DNA of 37,560 nucleotides, taken from positions 1 through 37,560 of the forward strand of contig JAHCBA010000009.1 of assembly GCA_019634625.1 (NCBI GenBank), written 5' to 3'. This stretch comes from Verrucomicrobiia bacterium (lineage in GTDB: Bacteria; Verrucomicrobiota; Verrucomicrobiia; Limisphaerales; CAIMTB01). Shown piece after piece: positions 14,709-22,920 of this stretch. The notes beneath the pieces are model-generated. The model had not been told where the DNA came from, searched no databases, and was given only the letters and a program-made list of their open reading frames with translations. How positions within the stretch are numbered: the first letter of the stretch is position 1; each line of letters starts with the position of its first letter. A program made the position numbers and the translations under genes.

Positions 14709-16592
14709 GTGAAATGCCTGGTCCGGAGGTGCGGTTGGTGGGTGGTGATGGTGCCCTGGCTGGTGGTGGGTGCGGAATGGCCGCCGCGTGGGGCGGCGCT
14801 GTTGAAGACCGATCTGATGGGGGTGTTCGCGCATCCGGACGACGAGGTGGGCATGGCGGCGACGGTGGCCCGGTACGCGCTGGGGGAGGGGAAGGGGGTG
14901 GCGCATGTGTATGCGACCCGGGGCGAGGGAGGGGGGAACATGGTGGGGACCCACTGGGGCCCGGCGCTCGGGGTGTTGCGGGAGGCGGAGTTGCGGGACT
15001 GCCTGCGGCTGCTGGGGGTCCGGTACACGTACTTCCTGGATCAGACCGACTTTTTCTACACGGAAAGCCTGGAGGCGACCCTGCGGGTGTGGGATCGGGA
15101 GGAGGCGTTGCGGCGGCTGGTGCGGCTGGTGCGGGCGCTCCGTCCGGAGATCATCGCCACGATGAATCCGGCGCCGCGGGCGGGGCAGCACGGGCATCAT
15201 CAGGCGGCCGGCGTGCTGGCGACGGAGGCCTTTGCGGCGGCGGCGGATCCGGGGCGGTTTCCGGAGCAGCTCGCGGACGAGGGACTGGGGATCTGGCAGG
15301 CACGGCGGTTGGTGTACGGCGGGGTGCAGGGAAGGGATGTGGTGCACGTGGGGGTGACCGATCCCCTGCCCGACGGGCGGATTCCGGCGGATGTGGCGGG
15401 GGAGGCGCTGAGTCATCATCGGTCGCAGGGATTTGGCGGATTCGCCGGGGCACCGTGGCTGCGGCGACCGCAGGCGTTCACGCTGGTGAAGAATGCCGTC
15501 GCGCACCCATCTGCGGCCTTCGACCTGTTCGCGGGACTGCCGGCGTTCGGTCCACTGGCGTGGGCGGATCCGGGACCGGCACCCGGGAGACCCTTGGTGG
15601 CCTTCGTTCCGAGGCCGTCGATCGTGCGATATAGAGAATGGGCGCGGGAACAGGGGCTGGAACATCTGGGTGCGGAGTTCCCGGCCGATCTGCCGGTGGT
15701 GGCGGGCGAGGGGAACCTTGTCGAAGTCGAAGTGGCGCCGGAGGTTCCGGATGTCGTGCTGACGGGTTTGAAGTGGGAAGGACCGGAGGGATGGGGATGG
15801 AGCGGTCTGCAACGGGGTGGCGAGCCGGGACGTTGGCGGATGGAAGTCGTGCCGCCGGAAGGTGCCCTGGGGAGTGCGGCGGTGCGGTTGCGGGGGGCGA
15901 TGGCGGGGAAGTCCATCGAGGCCGAAGCGCGGTTGCATGCCGTGCCGCGGGCGCGGGTTCCCCGGGTGCCGGAGGGAGCGATGACGCTGGGGCCGGGCGC
16001 GCACTGGGAGGGGGGCGCCCTGCTGGAGATCGGGCCGGACCGGGTGTGGCAGGGGCAGGTCGCCGATGCGGCGGACCATTCGGCGCGGGTGCGGGTGGCG
16101 CATGGCGGCGAAACGCTGTGGGTGGAGGTCTTGGTTCGGGACGACGTGGTGGTCTCGAACATCGCGCCGGACGACATCCGGGGTCACTGGCGGAGCGATT
16201 CCGTGGAGATTTGTGTGGATCCGGCAGCGGGGGCGGGCGACACGACAGGGACGCTGAAGGTGGGGATATTTCCCTTCGACACGAGCGGACGGGTGCGGGC
16301 GGCACGGGACGCGGATGCGCGGCAGGGTCCGGTGGAGTGGACGGCGCCGGGATTGCGGCTGGCGTCGGCACGGATGCCGGACGGCTACCGGGTGGCGGCG
16401 GCGATCCCGCTGGCGCTGATCACGGACGGCGGCCCGGTGCCGGGGCGGCTCGGGTTCAACGTGCTGGTGTACGACGGCGACAAGCGCGATGCCGCTCCGG
16501 GGGAGAACATCAACAAGTCACGACTGGCCTGGGCGCCCCGTGCGGGGGTGCAGGGACGGCCGGAGGATTGGGGGCGGATCGATCTGGAATGA
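14709..16592 (+). CDS. Secreted PIG-L/LmbE-family deacetylase with CBM9-like C-terminal domain
   Basis: A 627-residue exported protein. Signal peptide at about 1-21 (KCLVRRCGWWVVMVPWLVVGA). The PIG-L domain (about 35-300) has the zinc motif AHPDDE (41-46) and the second histidine set in GQHGHHQAAG (H161, H163, H164). These are ligands of Zn-dependent N-acetyl-sugar deacetylases such as GlcNAc-PI or mycothiol-type enzymes. A middle region of about 130 residues looks beta-rich. The last 170 residues, including LWVEVLVRDDVV, RSDSVEICVDP and PLALI, resemble a CBM9-like or DOMON-like sugar-binding fold. A role in trimming acetylated glycans outside the cytoplasm is likely; the substrate is unknown. 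The start is GTG. Confidence 0.85.
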   Translation: MKCLVRRCGWWVVMVPWLVVGAEWPPRGAALLKTDLMGVFAHPDDEVGMAATVARYALGEGKGVAHVYATRGEGGGNMVGTHWGPALGVLREAELRDCLRLLGVRYTYFLDQTDFFYTESLEATLRVWDREEALRRLVRLVRALRPEIIATMNPAPRAGQHGHHQAAGVLATEAFAAAADPGRFPEQLADEGLGIWQARRLVYGGVQGRDVVHVGVTDPLPDGRIPADVAGEALSHHRSQGFGGFAGAPWLRRPQAFTLVKNAVAHPSAAFDLFAGLPAFGPLAWADPGPAPGRPLVAFVPRPSIVRYREWAREQGLEHLGAEFPADLPVVAGEGNLVEVEVAPEVPDVVLTGLKWEGPEGWGWSGLQRGGEPGRWRMEVVPPEGALGSAAVRLRGAMAGKSIEAEARLHAVPRARVPRVPEGAMTLGPGAHWEGGALLEIGPDRVWQGQVADAADHSARVRVAHGGETLWVEVLVRDDVVVSNIAPDDIRGHWRSDSVEICVDPAAGAGDTTGTLKVGIFPFDTSGRVRAARDADARQGPVEWTAPGLRLASARMPDGYRVAAAIPLALITDGGPVPGRLGFNVLVYDGDKRDAAPGENINKSRLAWAPRAGVQGRPEDWGRIDLE

Positions 16593-16649
16593 GTGGAATG
16601 TGAATGGTGGGGAGAGGCGCGAGCATCGGGAAGCGTGGCATCGGCGGGT

Positions 16650-16752
16650 CGGGTTCCAGGAGGCCGCAGGGGCGGGGTGCGGTGGATTGAGGACTCGCGG
16701 AGCTCGTCCCTCCGATTCGTGGGCTTTTCGCCTGCAACTTTGGGGTGCACCG
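16650..16752 (+). repeat. Dispersed inverted-repeat element, copy 3 (left part lost)
   Basis: It contains GGTTCCAGGAGGCCGCA, the core GAGGACTCGCGGAGCTCGTC with CCTCCGATTCG after it, and the outer end GCAACTTTGGGGTGCACCG. It lies 58 nt after the deacetylase stop and 116 nt before the next start. It is oriented like copies 1 and 2. Confidence 0.8.
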
Positions 16753-16867
16753 GGGGATCTGGGGGGGGTGGCTGCGGGCTTGCGTTAAGGGCGCGGACAG
16801 GGAGATTCGGGTCTTCGGCTGGGGCCGGGCATTGACGCGCCGGCACTCCGAGTTTACCCGAAGTCGC

Positions 16868-18544
16868 ATGATGCAGGAAGTTGTCGTAGGGAAACCCATT
16901 AGGCGTGGGGCGGTTGGAGGGGGTGGGACCGCCTGGGGGACCGGGGTGGGATGGGCGCTGGCGGCGTTGTTGCTGGCGGGGGTGGGTCGGGCCTCGGGGG
17001 CGGAGCGGCTGGTGACCCTGGCGTGGGATCCGAACCCGGAATTCAATCTTACGGAGTACCGGGTCCATTACGGCTTCAGTCCGAACGTGTATGTGGCCAC
17101 CATTCCGGTGGGCCTGGTGACGCGGGTGACGCTGTCGCTGCCGGTGCCGGGAATCCGGTATCATTTCGCCGTTTCGGCGGTGAACACGGATGGGTTGGAG
17201 AGCGACCGTTCGAATGTGGTCCCCTTCACTGCCCGGGCGGACGGCACGCCGGTGGAACTGATGGGAACGACGGTGAGGACCCCGGAGGATGAGCCGGTGA
17301 CGGTCACATTGTCCGCGGGGTTGGCGGCGGTGGCGATCGAGTGGGTGCTGGTGGAGCCACCGCGGCGGGGGCGCCTGAGCGGCAGTGCCCCCGTCCTGAC
17401 GTACCATCCGGCGGAGGATTACTGGGGCACGGATTCGTTCCGTTACATTGCGATGGTGGGGAGCGAACGGATTGTGCAGGTGACGACGTCGCTGATTGTG
17501 GAACCGGTACCGGACCCGCCGGTGGCTTTCGACCGGGACTACGGGACGGCGCCGGGGGTGCCGGTGGCGGTGCTTCTCGAGGCATTCGACGTGGACAGCC
17601 CAGTGCTGACGTACCAGATCGTGCAGGGTCCGACGTTGGGCCAGCTCAGCGGGACGCCGCCGGCCCTGACGTACACGCCGGGGCCGAATTTCGCGGGGGA
17701 GGACCAGTTCGTCTTCCGGGCCGTCGATGAGGTGGGGCTTCTCTCGAATCCGGCCAGGGTGCGGATCCGTGAAGAGGCGCCTGAACCGTTGCGCCGCGAG
17801 GAGTCCCTGACGCTGGCCGAGGACACGTCGGTGCCGGTGCCGATGCGAACGACGGGCGAGGGGGGTATCCCGATCCGCATTGAAGTGATCGACGATCCGG
17901 AGCAGGGACGGCTCGAGGGGATGCCGCCGTCCGTGACGTACCATCCCGACCCGGACTATGCGGGTTCGGATGGTTTCCGGTACCTGGAGATCCCGGAGAC
18001 GGGAAGGCCGACGGTGGTGACGGTCGTGGTGACGGTGACGCCGGTCAATGACGCACCGGTGGCGATGGACCTGGAGGTGGAGGGGACGACCGGGGCATCG
18101 GTGTCGATCACTCTGGTGGGGATGGACGTGGATCTGGACCCATTGACCTACCGGGTGGTGGAGTCGCCGGCGAACGGATGGCTGACCGGGGTTCCGCCCG
18201 AGCTGGTGTACCAGCCGCAGGCCGGGTTCGTGGGGGAGGATGTGTTTCGTTATGTGGTCTCGGACGGGCTTCTGGAGTCGGAACCGGCGACGGTCCGAGT
18301 GTGGATCAGCCGGGGTTTGGAGGTGGCGCTGCGTGCGGGGACGTCCCCGGGGACGGCCTCCTGGGAGCTGGAGTGGCAGGGGCGCGAGGAGACGACCTAC
18401 CGGGTGTTGTACAAGGCGACGATTTCGGCGCCCGAGTGGGTTCCGGTGGGAACGGTGACGCCGATGGTGTCGGGAGCGGTGCGCTGGCCGGTGGAGGTGG
18501 GTGGGGCGGCGGGATTCTACGCCATTGAGGCGACGTCGCCGTGA
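16868..18544 (+). CDS. Secreted FN3 and cadherin/Ig-like repeat protein
   Basis: A 558-residue extracellular protein. Signal peptide at about 22-45 ([18 protein letters not shown]). An FN3 domain (about 47-118) carries [21 protein letters not shown] and [16 protein letters not shown]. It is followed by four roughly 90-residue tandem-95/cadherin-like repeats. Each has the pair 'G.L.G..P.LTY.P...F.G.D.F.Y' ([80 protein letters not shown]). A final 70-residue 'TTYRVLYKA...WVPVGTV' domain is common in verrucomicrobial secreted proteins. Starts ATG 16868 and 16871 are both possible, and neither has a ribosome site. It is probably a surface adhesin or structural protein. Confidence 0.85.
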   Translation: MMQEVVVGKPIRRGAVGGGGTAWGTGVGWALAALLLAGVGRASGAERLVTLAWDPNPEFNLTEYRVHYGFSPNVYVATIPVGLVTRVTLSLPVPGIRYHFAVSAVNTDGLESDRSNVVPFTARADGTPVELMGTTVRTPEDEPVTVTLSAGLAAVAIEWVLVEPPRRGRLSGSAPVLTYHPAEDYWGTDSFRYIAMVGSERIVQVTTSLIVEPVPDPPVAFDRDYGTAPGVPVAVLLEAFDVDSPVLTYQIVQGPTLGQLSGTPPALTYTPGPNFAGEDQFVFRAVDEVGLLSNPARVRIREEAPEPLRREESLTLAEDTSVPVPMRTTGEGGIPIRIEVIDDPEQGRLEGMPPSVTYHPDPDYAGSDGFRYLEIPETGRPTVVTVVVTVTPVNDAPVAMDLEVEGTTGASVSITLVGMDVDLDPLTYRVVESPANGWLTGVPPELVYQPQAGFVGEDVFRYVVSDGLLESEPATVRVWISRGLEVALRAGTSPGTASWELEWQGREETTYRVLYKATISAPEWVPVGTVTPMVSGAVRWPVEVGGAAGFYAIEATSP

Positions 18545-18662
18545 CGGGGCGGGGAGGAGGCGGTTGCCGGGGGGATGGATGCATTGTGCCTGTGCCCTGG
18601 AAGAACCGCTGGACGGCGACGGGGCGGAGGGGCGAGGATCTGGTTGCAGGAGCTTCCTTCCC

Positions 18663-19376
18663 ATGAATCCGTATCCCGAACCGACGGTATCCGACTTCCC
18701 GCGGGAGGCGCGGGGTTTCACGCTCATCGAGTTGTTGGTGGTGATTGCGATCATCGCGATTCTGGCGAGCATGCTGTTGCCGGCGCTGAGCAAGGCGAAG
18801 GAGCAGGGGCACCGGACGGTGTGCACGAACAACCAGAAGCAGATGATGCTGGCGAACCACCTGTACACGGGGGACAACGAGGAGTGGATGCCGCACAACA
18901 ACTGGGATTTCCAGCCATGGGCGGGGTGGTTGTGCACGCCGCCCTACACGCGGCCGGAGACGAACATCCAGACGGGGGTGTTCTGGCCCTACCTGACCGC
19001 CTACAAGATCTACCGGTGCCCGCTGGACCGGACCAACACGGTGCAATTCCGGAGCCGCGGGCAGAAGTACTCCAGCTACATCATGAACGGGTCGGTGACG
19101 GCTTTTCAGATCCGGCGGCCGACCTTCAAGATCCACCAGTTCAAGCCGGACGACATCATTCTGTGGCAGGCGGACGAGCGGAGCCCCGGGGATTACAACG
19201 ACGGATCGAGCAGTCCCAGCGAGGGGATCACGCGGAGTCACAACATCGGGACGACGGTGGGGGTGGTGGACGGCCATGTGGAGTACATGAAGATCACGGC
19301 GTTCAACCGGGAGGCGACGCGACGGCCGGGCCGGTTGTGGAATGTGCCGGGCAGCGTGAGGGGGGACGGGCCGTGA
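18663..19376 (+). CDS. Type II secretion-style pseudopilin (prepilin-type N-terminal domain, H-x9-DG)
   Basis: A 237-residue prepilin-like protein. The class III leader ends at G18, followed by [20 protein letters not shown] with E23 in the required +5 position. A prepilin peptidase would cleave G18-F19. The C-terminus has the H-x9-DG signature ([14 protein letters not shown]). That signature is typical of the very abundant pseudopilins of Planctomycetes and Verrucomicrobia, whose function is unclear. AGGAG at 18649-18653 supports ATG 18663. The gene starts a run of four closely spaced genes ending with the ABC-F ATPase. No other secretion gene is nearby. Confidence 0.93.
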   Translation: MNPYPEPTVSDFPREARGFTLIELLVVIAIIAILASMLLPALSKAKEQGHRTVCTNNQKQMMLANHLYTGDNEEWMPHNNWDFQPWAGWLCTPPYTRPETNIQTGVFWPYLTAYKIYRCPLDRTNTVQFRSRGQKYSSYIMNGSVTAFQIRRPTFKIHQFKPDDIILWQADERSPGDYNDGSSSPSEGITRSHNIGTTVGVVDGHVEYMKITAFNREATRRPGRLWNVPGSVRGDGP

Positions 19377-19392
19377 GGAAAGGGGGAGGGCT

Positions 19393-19830
19393 ATGAAAGC
19401 GATTTGCTGCGGGGTGTTGATGGGGGCGATGGCGGTGTTGTCAGGCTGCGGGTCCGGGGGTTCATCCTCCGGGGTGGACGCGGACGCGCTGGAGGCGGTT
19501 TTCCAGGGGGAGGCTGCGGTGGAGGAGACGGCGCCGGACGAGAGCACCACCGACGTGCTGGTCCTGCCTTCGGGCGGGGCGGCGGGCAGCGAGGTGTCGC
19601 TGCGTGAGGTGGCCGGCCAGGCGGCGGTGGCGATTCGAAAGGACGACCTGGCGGAGGCGATGATGCTGTTGCAGACGCTGCGGCGGGCGCGCAATCTGTC
19701 GCCGAACCAGTTGACTGCGGTACAGGATCAGATGGCGGCCCTGCAATCGGATCTGGCCAGCCGGGCGGAGAGCGGGGATGCGCGGGCGAAGCAGGCGTTG
19801 GACCTGATCATGCAAAGCACGCGCTGGTGA
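19393..19830 (+). CDS. Small lipoprotein
   Basis: A 145-residue predicted lipoprotein. The N-terminus (KAICCGVLMGAMAVLSGC) ends in the lipobox LSGC with acylated C19. A Gly/Ser linker and an acidic low-complexity segment follow (about 20-60). A helical C-terminal half with alternating basic and acidic residues completes it (about 70-145, EVAGQAAVAIRKDDLAEAMMLLQTL). I recognise no named domain. A strong GGGAGGG lies just upstream of the start, and the gene begins 16 nt after the pseudopilin stop, so the two are probably co-expressed. The helical part could be protein-binding. Confidence 0.82.
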   Translation: MKAICCGVLMGAMAVLSGCGSGGSSSGVDADALEAVFQGEAAVEETAPDESTTDVLVLPSGGAAGSEVSLREVAGQAAVAIRKDDLAEAMMLLQTLRRARNLSPNQLTAVQDQMAALQSDLASRAESGDARAKQALDLIMQSTRW

Positions 19831-19845
19831 GCGTAACGACGGCCC

Positions 19846-20832
19846 ATGGCGATTGAGTCGGTGGATGTGCGCAACCGGATTGCGCAACTGCGACGGCAGC
19901 GGCGGTGGTGGCCGACGGTGGCGGCCCTGGGGTCCACGTTGGCGATTCTGGCGCTGGCGGTTTGGGTGTTGCGGGAACACCTGGATGCATGGACCGGGCC
20001 CCTGGCGTTCCTGGCGATCGGGTTGATGCAGTATCGGTTGGTGCTGGCCTCGCATGAGGCGACCCACAAGACCCTGCTTCAGCCGGTGTGGCTGAACGAG
20101 GCGGCGGGACTGTTTTGTGCGTCCCTGGTCGGGGTCTCGCTGTTCAACTACCGTCGGGCGCACTTGGAGCATCACAAGGCGCCGCAATCCATCGAGGAGG
20201 ACATCGACGGGTACATCTACCGGCCCCTGCTGCGGGCCCGACCGGGCTGGCCGCGGCTGGTGCTGCTCTTCACGGGGAACTACGTGGATATTCTGACCAA
20301 GCTGCGACGGAAGTTTTTCGGGGACGGCGATCTTGAGGGGGCCCATGCAATGGCCGGGGCGGAGCAGCCGGGTCCGATGCAGGTGGCGAGGCAACTGGCG
20401 CCGCTGGCGGTGGTGCAGGGCGGGGTGTGGGCGTTGTTTGCCTGGCAGGTGGGGTGGTGGAGCTATCCGGTGTTCTGGCTGGCGCCGATCTTCGTGGTGG
20501 CCCTGCAGATGGACCGGATCCGGACGTTTCTGGAGCACGGGTACAACTACTTCTTCCCGGGTCCGCCGGTGGCTGATTTGTCGGTGGCGCCTCAGAGCAC
20601 GATCGACGTCGAGACCAACCCCGTTGAGCGGTACCTGTTCGCGCCGTTTGGATTCAGCGATCATCAGGCGCATCACGCGCAGCTCACGGTGCCGTTTTAC
20701 AACCTGCCCGAACTGCGGCGGCTGCTGGAGAGCCAGCAGCCCGGGTATGTCCGGCGGGTGCGGGCCTCTTACGTGACGCTGCTGTACCGGATGATCCGCG
20801 CCCCGCTCGCGCCGGGGGTGACCGTGCGATGA
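19846..20832 (+). CDS. Fatty-acid desaturase-family membrane enzyme
   Basis: A 328-residue di-iron membrane enzyme. The three histidine boxes are HEATH (70-74), HLEHH (106-110) and HQAHH (near 272-276). They hold the iron pair that inserts double bonds or hydroxyls into acyl chains. Hydrophobic helices lie at about 22-45, 52-68, 86-100 and 195-230, placing the active site at the cytoplasmic face of the inner membrane. Substrate and regiospecificity cannot be read. It starts 15 nt after the lipoprotein and its stop overlaps the next start (ATGA), so it is translationally coupled to the ABC-F gene, an unusual partner. Confidence 0.88.
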   Translation: MAIESVDVRNRIAQLRRQRRWWPTVAALGSTLAILALAVWVLREHLDAWTGPLAFLAIGLMQYRLVLASHEATHKTLLQPVWLNEAAGLFCASLVGVSLFNYRRAHLEHHKAPQSIEEDIDGYIYRPLLRARPGWPRLVLLFTGNYVDILTKLRRKFFGDGDLEGAHAMAGAEQPGPMQVARQLAPLAVVQGGVWALFAWQVGWWSYPVFWLAPIFVVALQMDRIRTFLEHGYNYFFPGPPVADLSVAPQSTIDVETNPVERYLFAPFGFSDHQAHHAQLTVPFYNLPELRRLLESQQPGYVRRVRASYVTLLYRMIRAPLAPGVTVR

Positions 20833-22742
20833 GTTCCTCCGCCGCGGCCCTGTTGTCGGCCAGTCAGCTTCAGTTGGCGTTCGGGTTTCAGCGGGTGTTG
20901 GACGGCGCCTCGGTGAGTGTCCAGCCTGGGGAGAAGGTCGGGCTGGTGGGGCGAAACGGGTGTGGAAAGACGAGCCTGTTGCGGATTCTGGCGGGGGCGG
21001 CCGAGCCGGATGGGGGGGAGATTTCCAGGCGCCGGGGGGCGCGGGTCGGGTATCTCCCGCAGGAGTTCGAACTCGATGGGGCGGGCACGGTGCGGGAGAA
21101 CATCGAGGCGGGGGCGGCGGATCTGCTGGAGTGGGTGCGACGGTACGAGGCGGGGGAAGGCAGCGAGGCGGAGTTGGGGGAACTGCAGCACCGGATCCAG
21201 GATGCGGACGGCTGGCATTTCGAGGCGCGGCTGGAGGCCTGCGCGACGGCGTTGGGAGCGCCGCCGCGCGATGCGGTGGTCGGGCCGTTGTCGGGCGGGG
21301 AAAAGCGGCGGGTGGCGCTGTGCCGGGCGCTGGTGGCACGTCCCGATCTGCTGTTGCTGGACGAACCGACCAACCATCTGGATGCCGACTCGATCGGCTG
21401 GCTGGAGAGCTTTCTGCGGGACTTTCCGGGGGCGGTCATCTTCGTGACTCACGACCGGTACTTTCTGGATGTGATTGCGACGCGGGTGATCGAGCTGGCC
21501 GAGGGACGGTGTTTTTCGCACCCGGGCAATTACACGGCGTATCTCGAGGCCAAGGCGGTGCGGCAGCAGATCGCCGAGCAGGCCGAGCGTCGGCGCCAGC
21601 GTTTCCTGCGGGAGGAACTGGAGTGGGTTCGGGCGGGGGTGAGGGCGCAGCGGTCGAAGTCGCGTCACCGTCTCGACAAGTTTTACGCGACGGCGGGTCT
21701 GGAGGCGCCGCCGGAGGAGCGGGAGATGGACCTGATTCTGCCGCCGGCGCCGGAGATGGGGAATGTGGCGGTGGCTTGCGAACGGGCGGGGGCGCGGGTG
21801 GGTGAAGGGACGGAGGCGCGGTGGTTGTTTCGCGGTCTGACCTTCTCGCTGAAGCCGGGTCAGTGCACCGGGGTGGTGGGCCGCAACGGGGCGGGCAAGA
21901 CCACGCTGTTGCGGTTGTGTCTGGGCGAACGGGCCCCGGACGAGGGGACGGTGACCTTCGGGAAGAAGGTGGCGTTCAACTACATCGACCAGTCGCGACT
22001 GCAGTTGAATCCGGGTCGCACGCTGCTGGAGGAAGTGGCGGGTGTGAACGAGATCGTTCATTTCGGGACCCAGCGCCTCAGTGCCCGGGCGTATCTCAAG
22101 CGGTTCCTGTTTCCGGACGAGCGGCTGATCGAGCGGGTCGAACGGCTGTCCGGGGGGGAACGGGCGCGACTGCTGCTGGCCAAGGTGCTGTGCCGGGGCG
22201 GCAACGTGATCGTGCTCGACGAACCGACCAACGATCTGGATCTGCCGAGTCTGCGCATGCTCGAGGAGGCTCTGGCGGATTTCGATGGCAGCGTGCTGGT
22301 GGTCAGCCATGACCGCTACTTTCTCGACCGGATCTGCGACCAGGTGGTCGCCTTCGAGGAGGGCGGGGTGTGGGTGCAGCCGGGCAACTACTCGTACTAC
22401 CTCGAGAAACGTCTCGAGCGGGAGACGCAGGCCCGTCGGGGCCGGGAGGTCTGGGAATCCGGCGGCATGGTGGTTCCCGCGTCCCAGGGCACCGATTCCG
22501 GGCGGTCCGTCCGCCCCCGGCGGCTGAGTTTCAAGGAGCAGCGCGAACTGGAGGGGATGGAGGCGGCCATTCTGGAGGCGGAGGAGCGGGTGGCGGAGCT
22601 GGAACGGACCTTGAACGATCCGGAGTTTTTCGTCACCCGGGCCCGGGAGGCGCCGGATCTGATCGCCGAACTGGACACGCGCAAGGCCGCGGTCGGACGC
22701 CTGTACGAGCGCTGGCACGAGCTGGACCAGGTTGCCCGGTAG
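20829..22742 (+). CDS. uup: ABC-F family ATPase, Uup-like
   Basis: A 637-residue soluble protein with two ABC domains and no membrane segment. Domain 1 has Walker A GRNGCGKT (41-48), LSGGEKRR and LLLLDEPTNHLD. Domain 2 has GRNGAGKT (351-358), LSGGERAR and VIVLDEPTNDLD. A charged inter-domain linker (FLREELEWVRAGVRAQRSKS) is the ABC-F P-site-tRNA interaction motif region. A C-terminal coiled coil (about 565-637, FKEQRELEGMEAAILEAEER) matches the Uup DNA-binding tail. Uup/EttA-type proteins act on stalled ribosomes or branched DNA. The start at 20829 overlaps the desaturase stop by 4 nt. The stop codon lies inside a hairpin. Confidence 0.92.
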   Translation: MSSSAAALLSASQLQLAFGFQRVLDGASVSVQPGEKVGLVGRNGCGKTSLLRILAGAAEPDGGEISRRRGARVGYLPQEFELDGAGTVRENIEAGAADLLEWVRRYEAGEGSEAELGELQHRIQDADGWHFEARLEACATALGAPPRDAVVGPLSGGEKRRVALCRALVARPDLLLLDEPTNHLDADSIGWLESFLRDFPGAVIFVTHDRYFLDVIATRVIELAEGRCFSHPGNYTAYLEAKAVRQQIAEQAERRRQRFLREELEWVRAGVRAQRSKSRHRLDKFYATAGLEAPPEEREMDLILPPAPEMGNVAVACERAGARVGEGTEARWLFRGLTFSLKPGQCTGVVGRNGAGKTTLLRLCLGERAPDEGTVTFGKKVAFNYIDQSRLQLNPGRTLLEEVAGVNEIVHFGTQRLSARAYLKRFLFPDERLIERVERLSGGERARLLLAKVLCRGGNVIVLDEPTNDLDLPSLRMLEEALADFDGSVLVVSHDRYFLDRICDQVVAFEEGGVWVQPGNYSYYLEKRLERETQARRGREVWESGGMVVPASQGTDSGRSVRPRRLSFKEQRELEGMEAAILEAEERVAELERTLNDPEFFVTRAREAPDLIAELDTRKAAVGRLYERWHELDQVAR

Positions 22743-22790
22743 GCCGGGCCCGGTAGGCCGGGCGGCGAAGGGGTCCGGAGGGGCAACCCC
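22734..22790. terminator. Tandem GC-rich hairpins at the end of the desaturase-uup run
   Basis: GCCCGGTAGGCCGGGC occurs twice in tandem (22734-22749 and 22748-22763). Each is a perfect 6-bp stem with a 4-nt loop, and the first includes the uup stop codon. A further GGGGCAACCCC hairpin lies at 22780-22790. No T-tract follows, so strength as an intrinsic terminator is uncertain. Confidence 0.4.
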
Positions 22791-22920
22791 GAGCGCTTCA
22801 GTGGGTTCGGCCGCATGCCGATAGCGAAGGGGTGGGGATGGTTCAGCGCATTGTCGTGCCGTCCGCGCCCGAGGGGTGCGGGTCGGTGTGGTTCACCGCC
22901 ACCGAGGGTCCGGAGTCGCC

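Noticed and set aside
12492-16187. 1231-codon open frame on the minus strand
   Set aside because: It runs antisense to kbl, the glycine-transporter-like gene and the deacetylase. Its translation is Arg/Pro/His-rich low complexity, as expected opposite GC-rich genes, and it has no domain.
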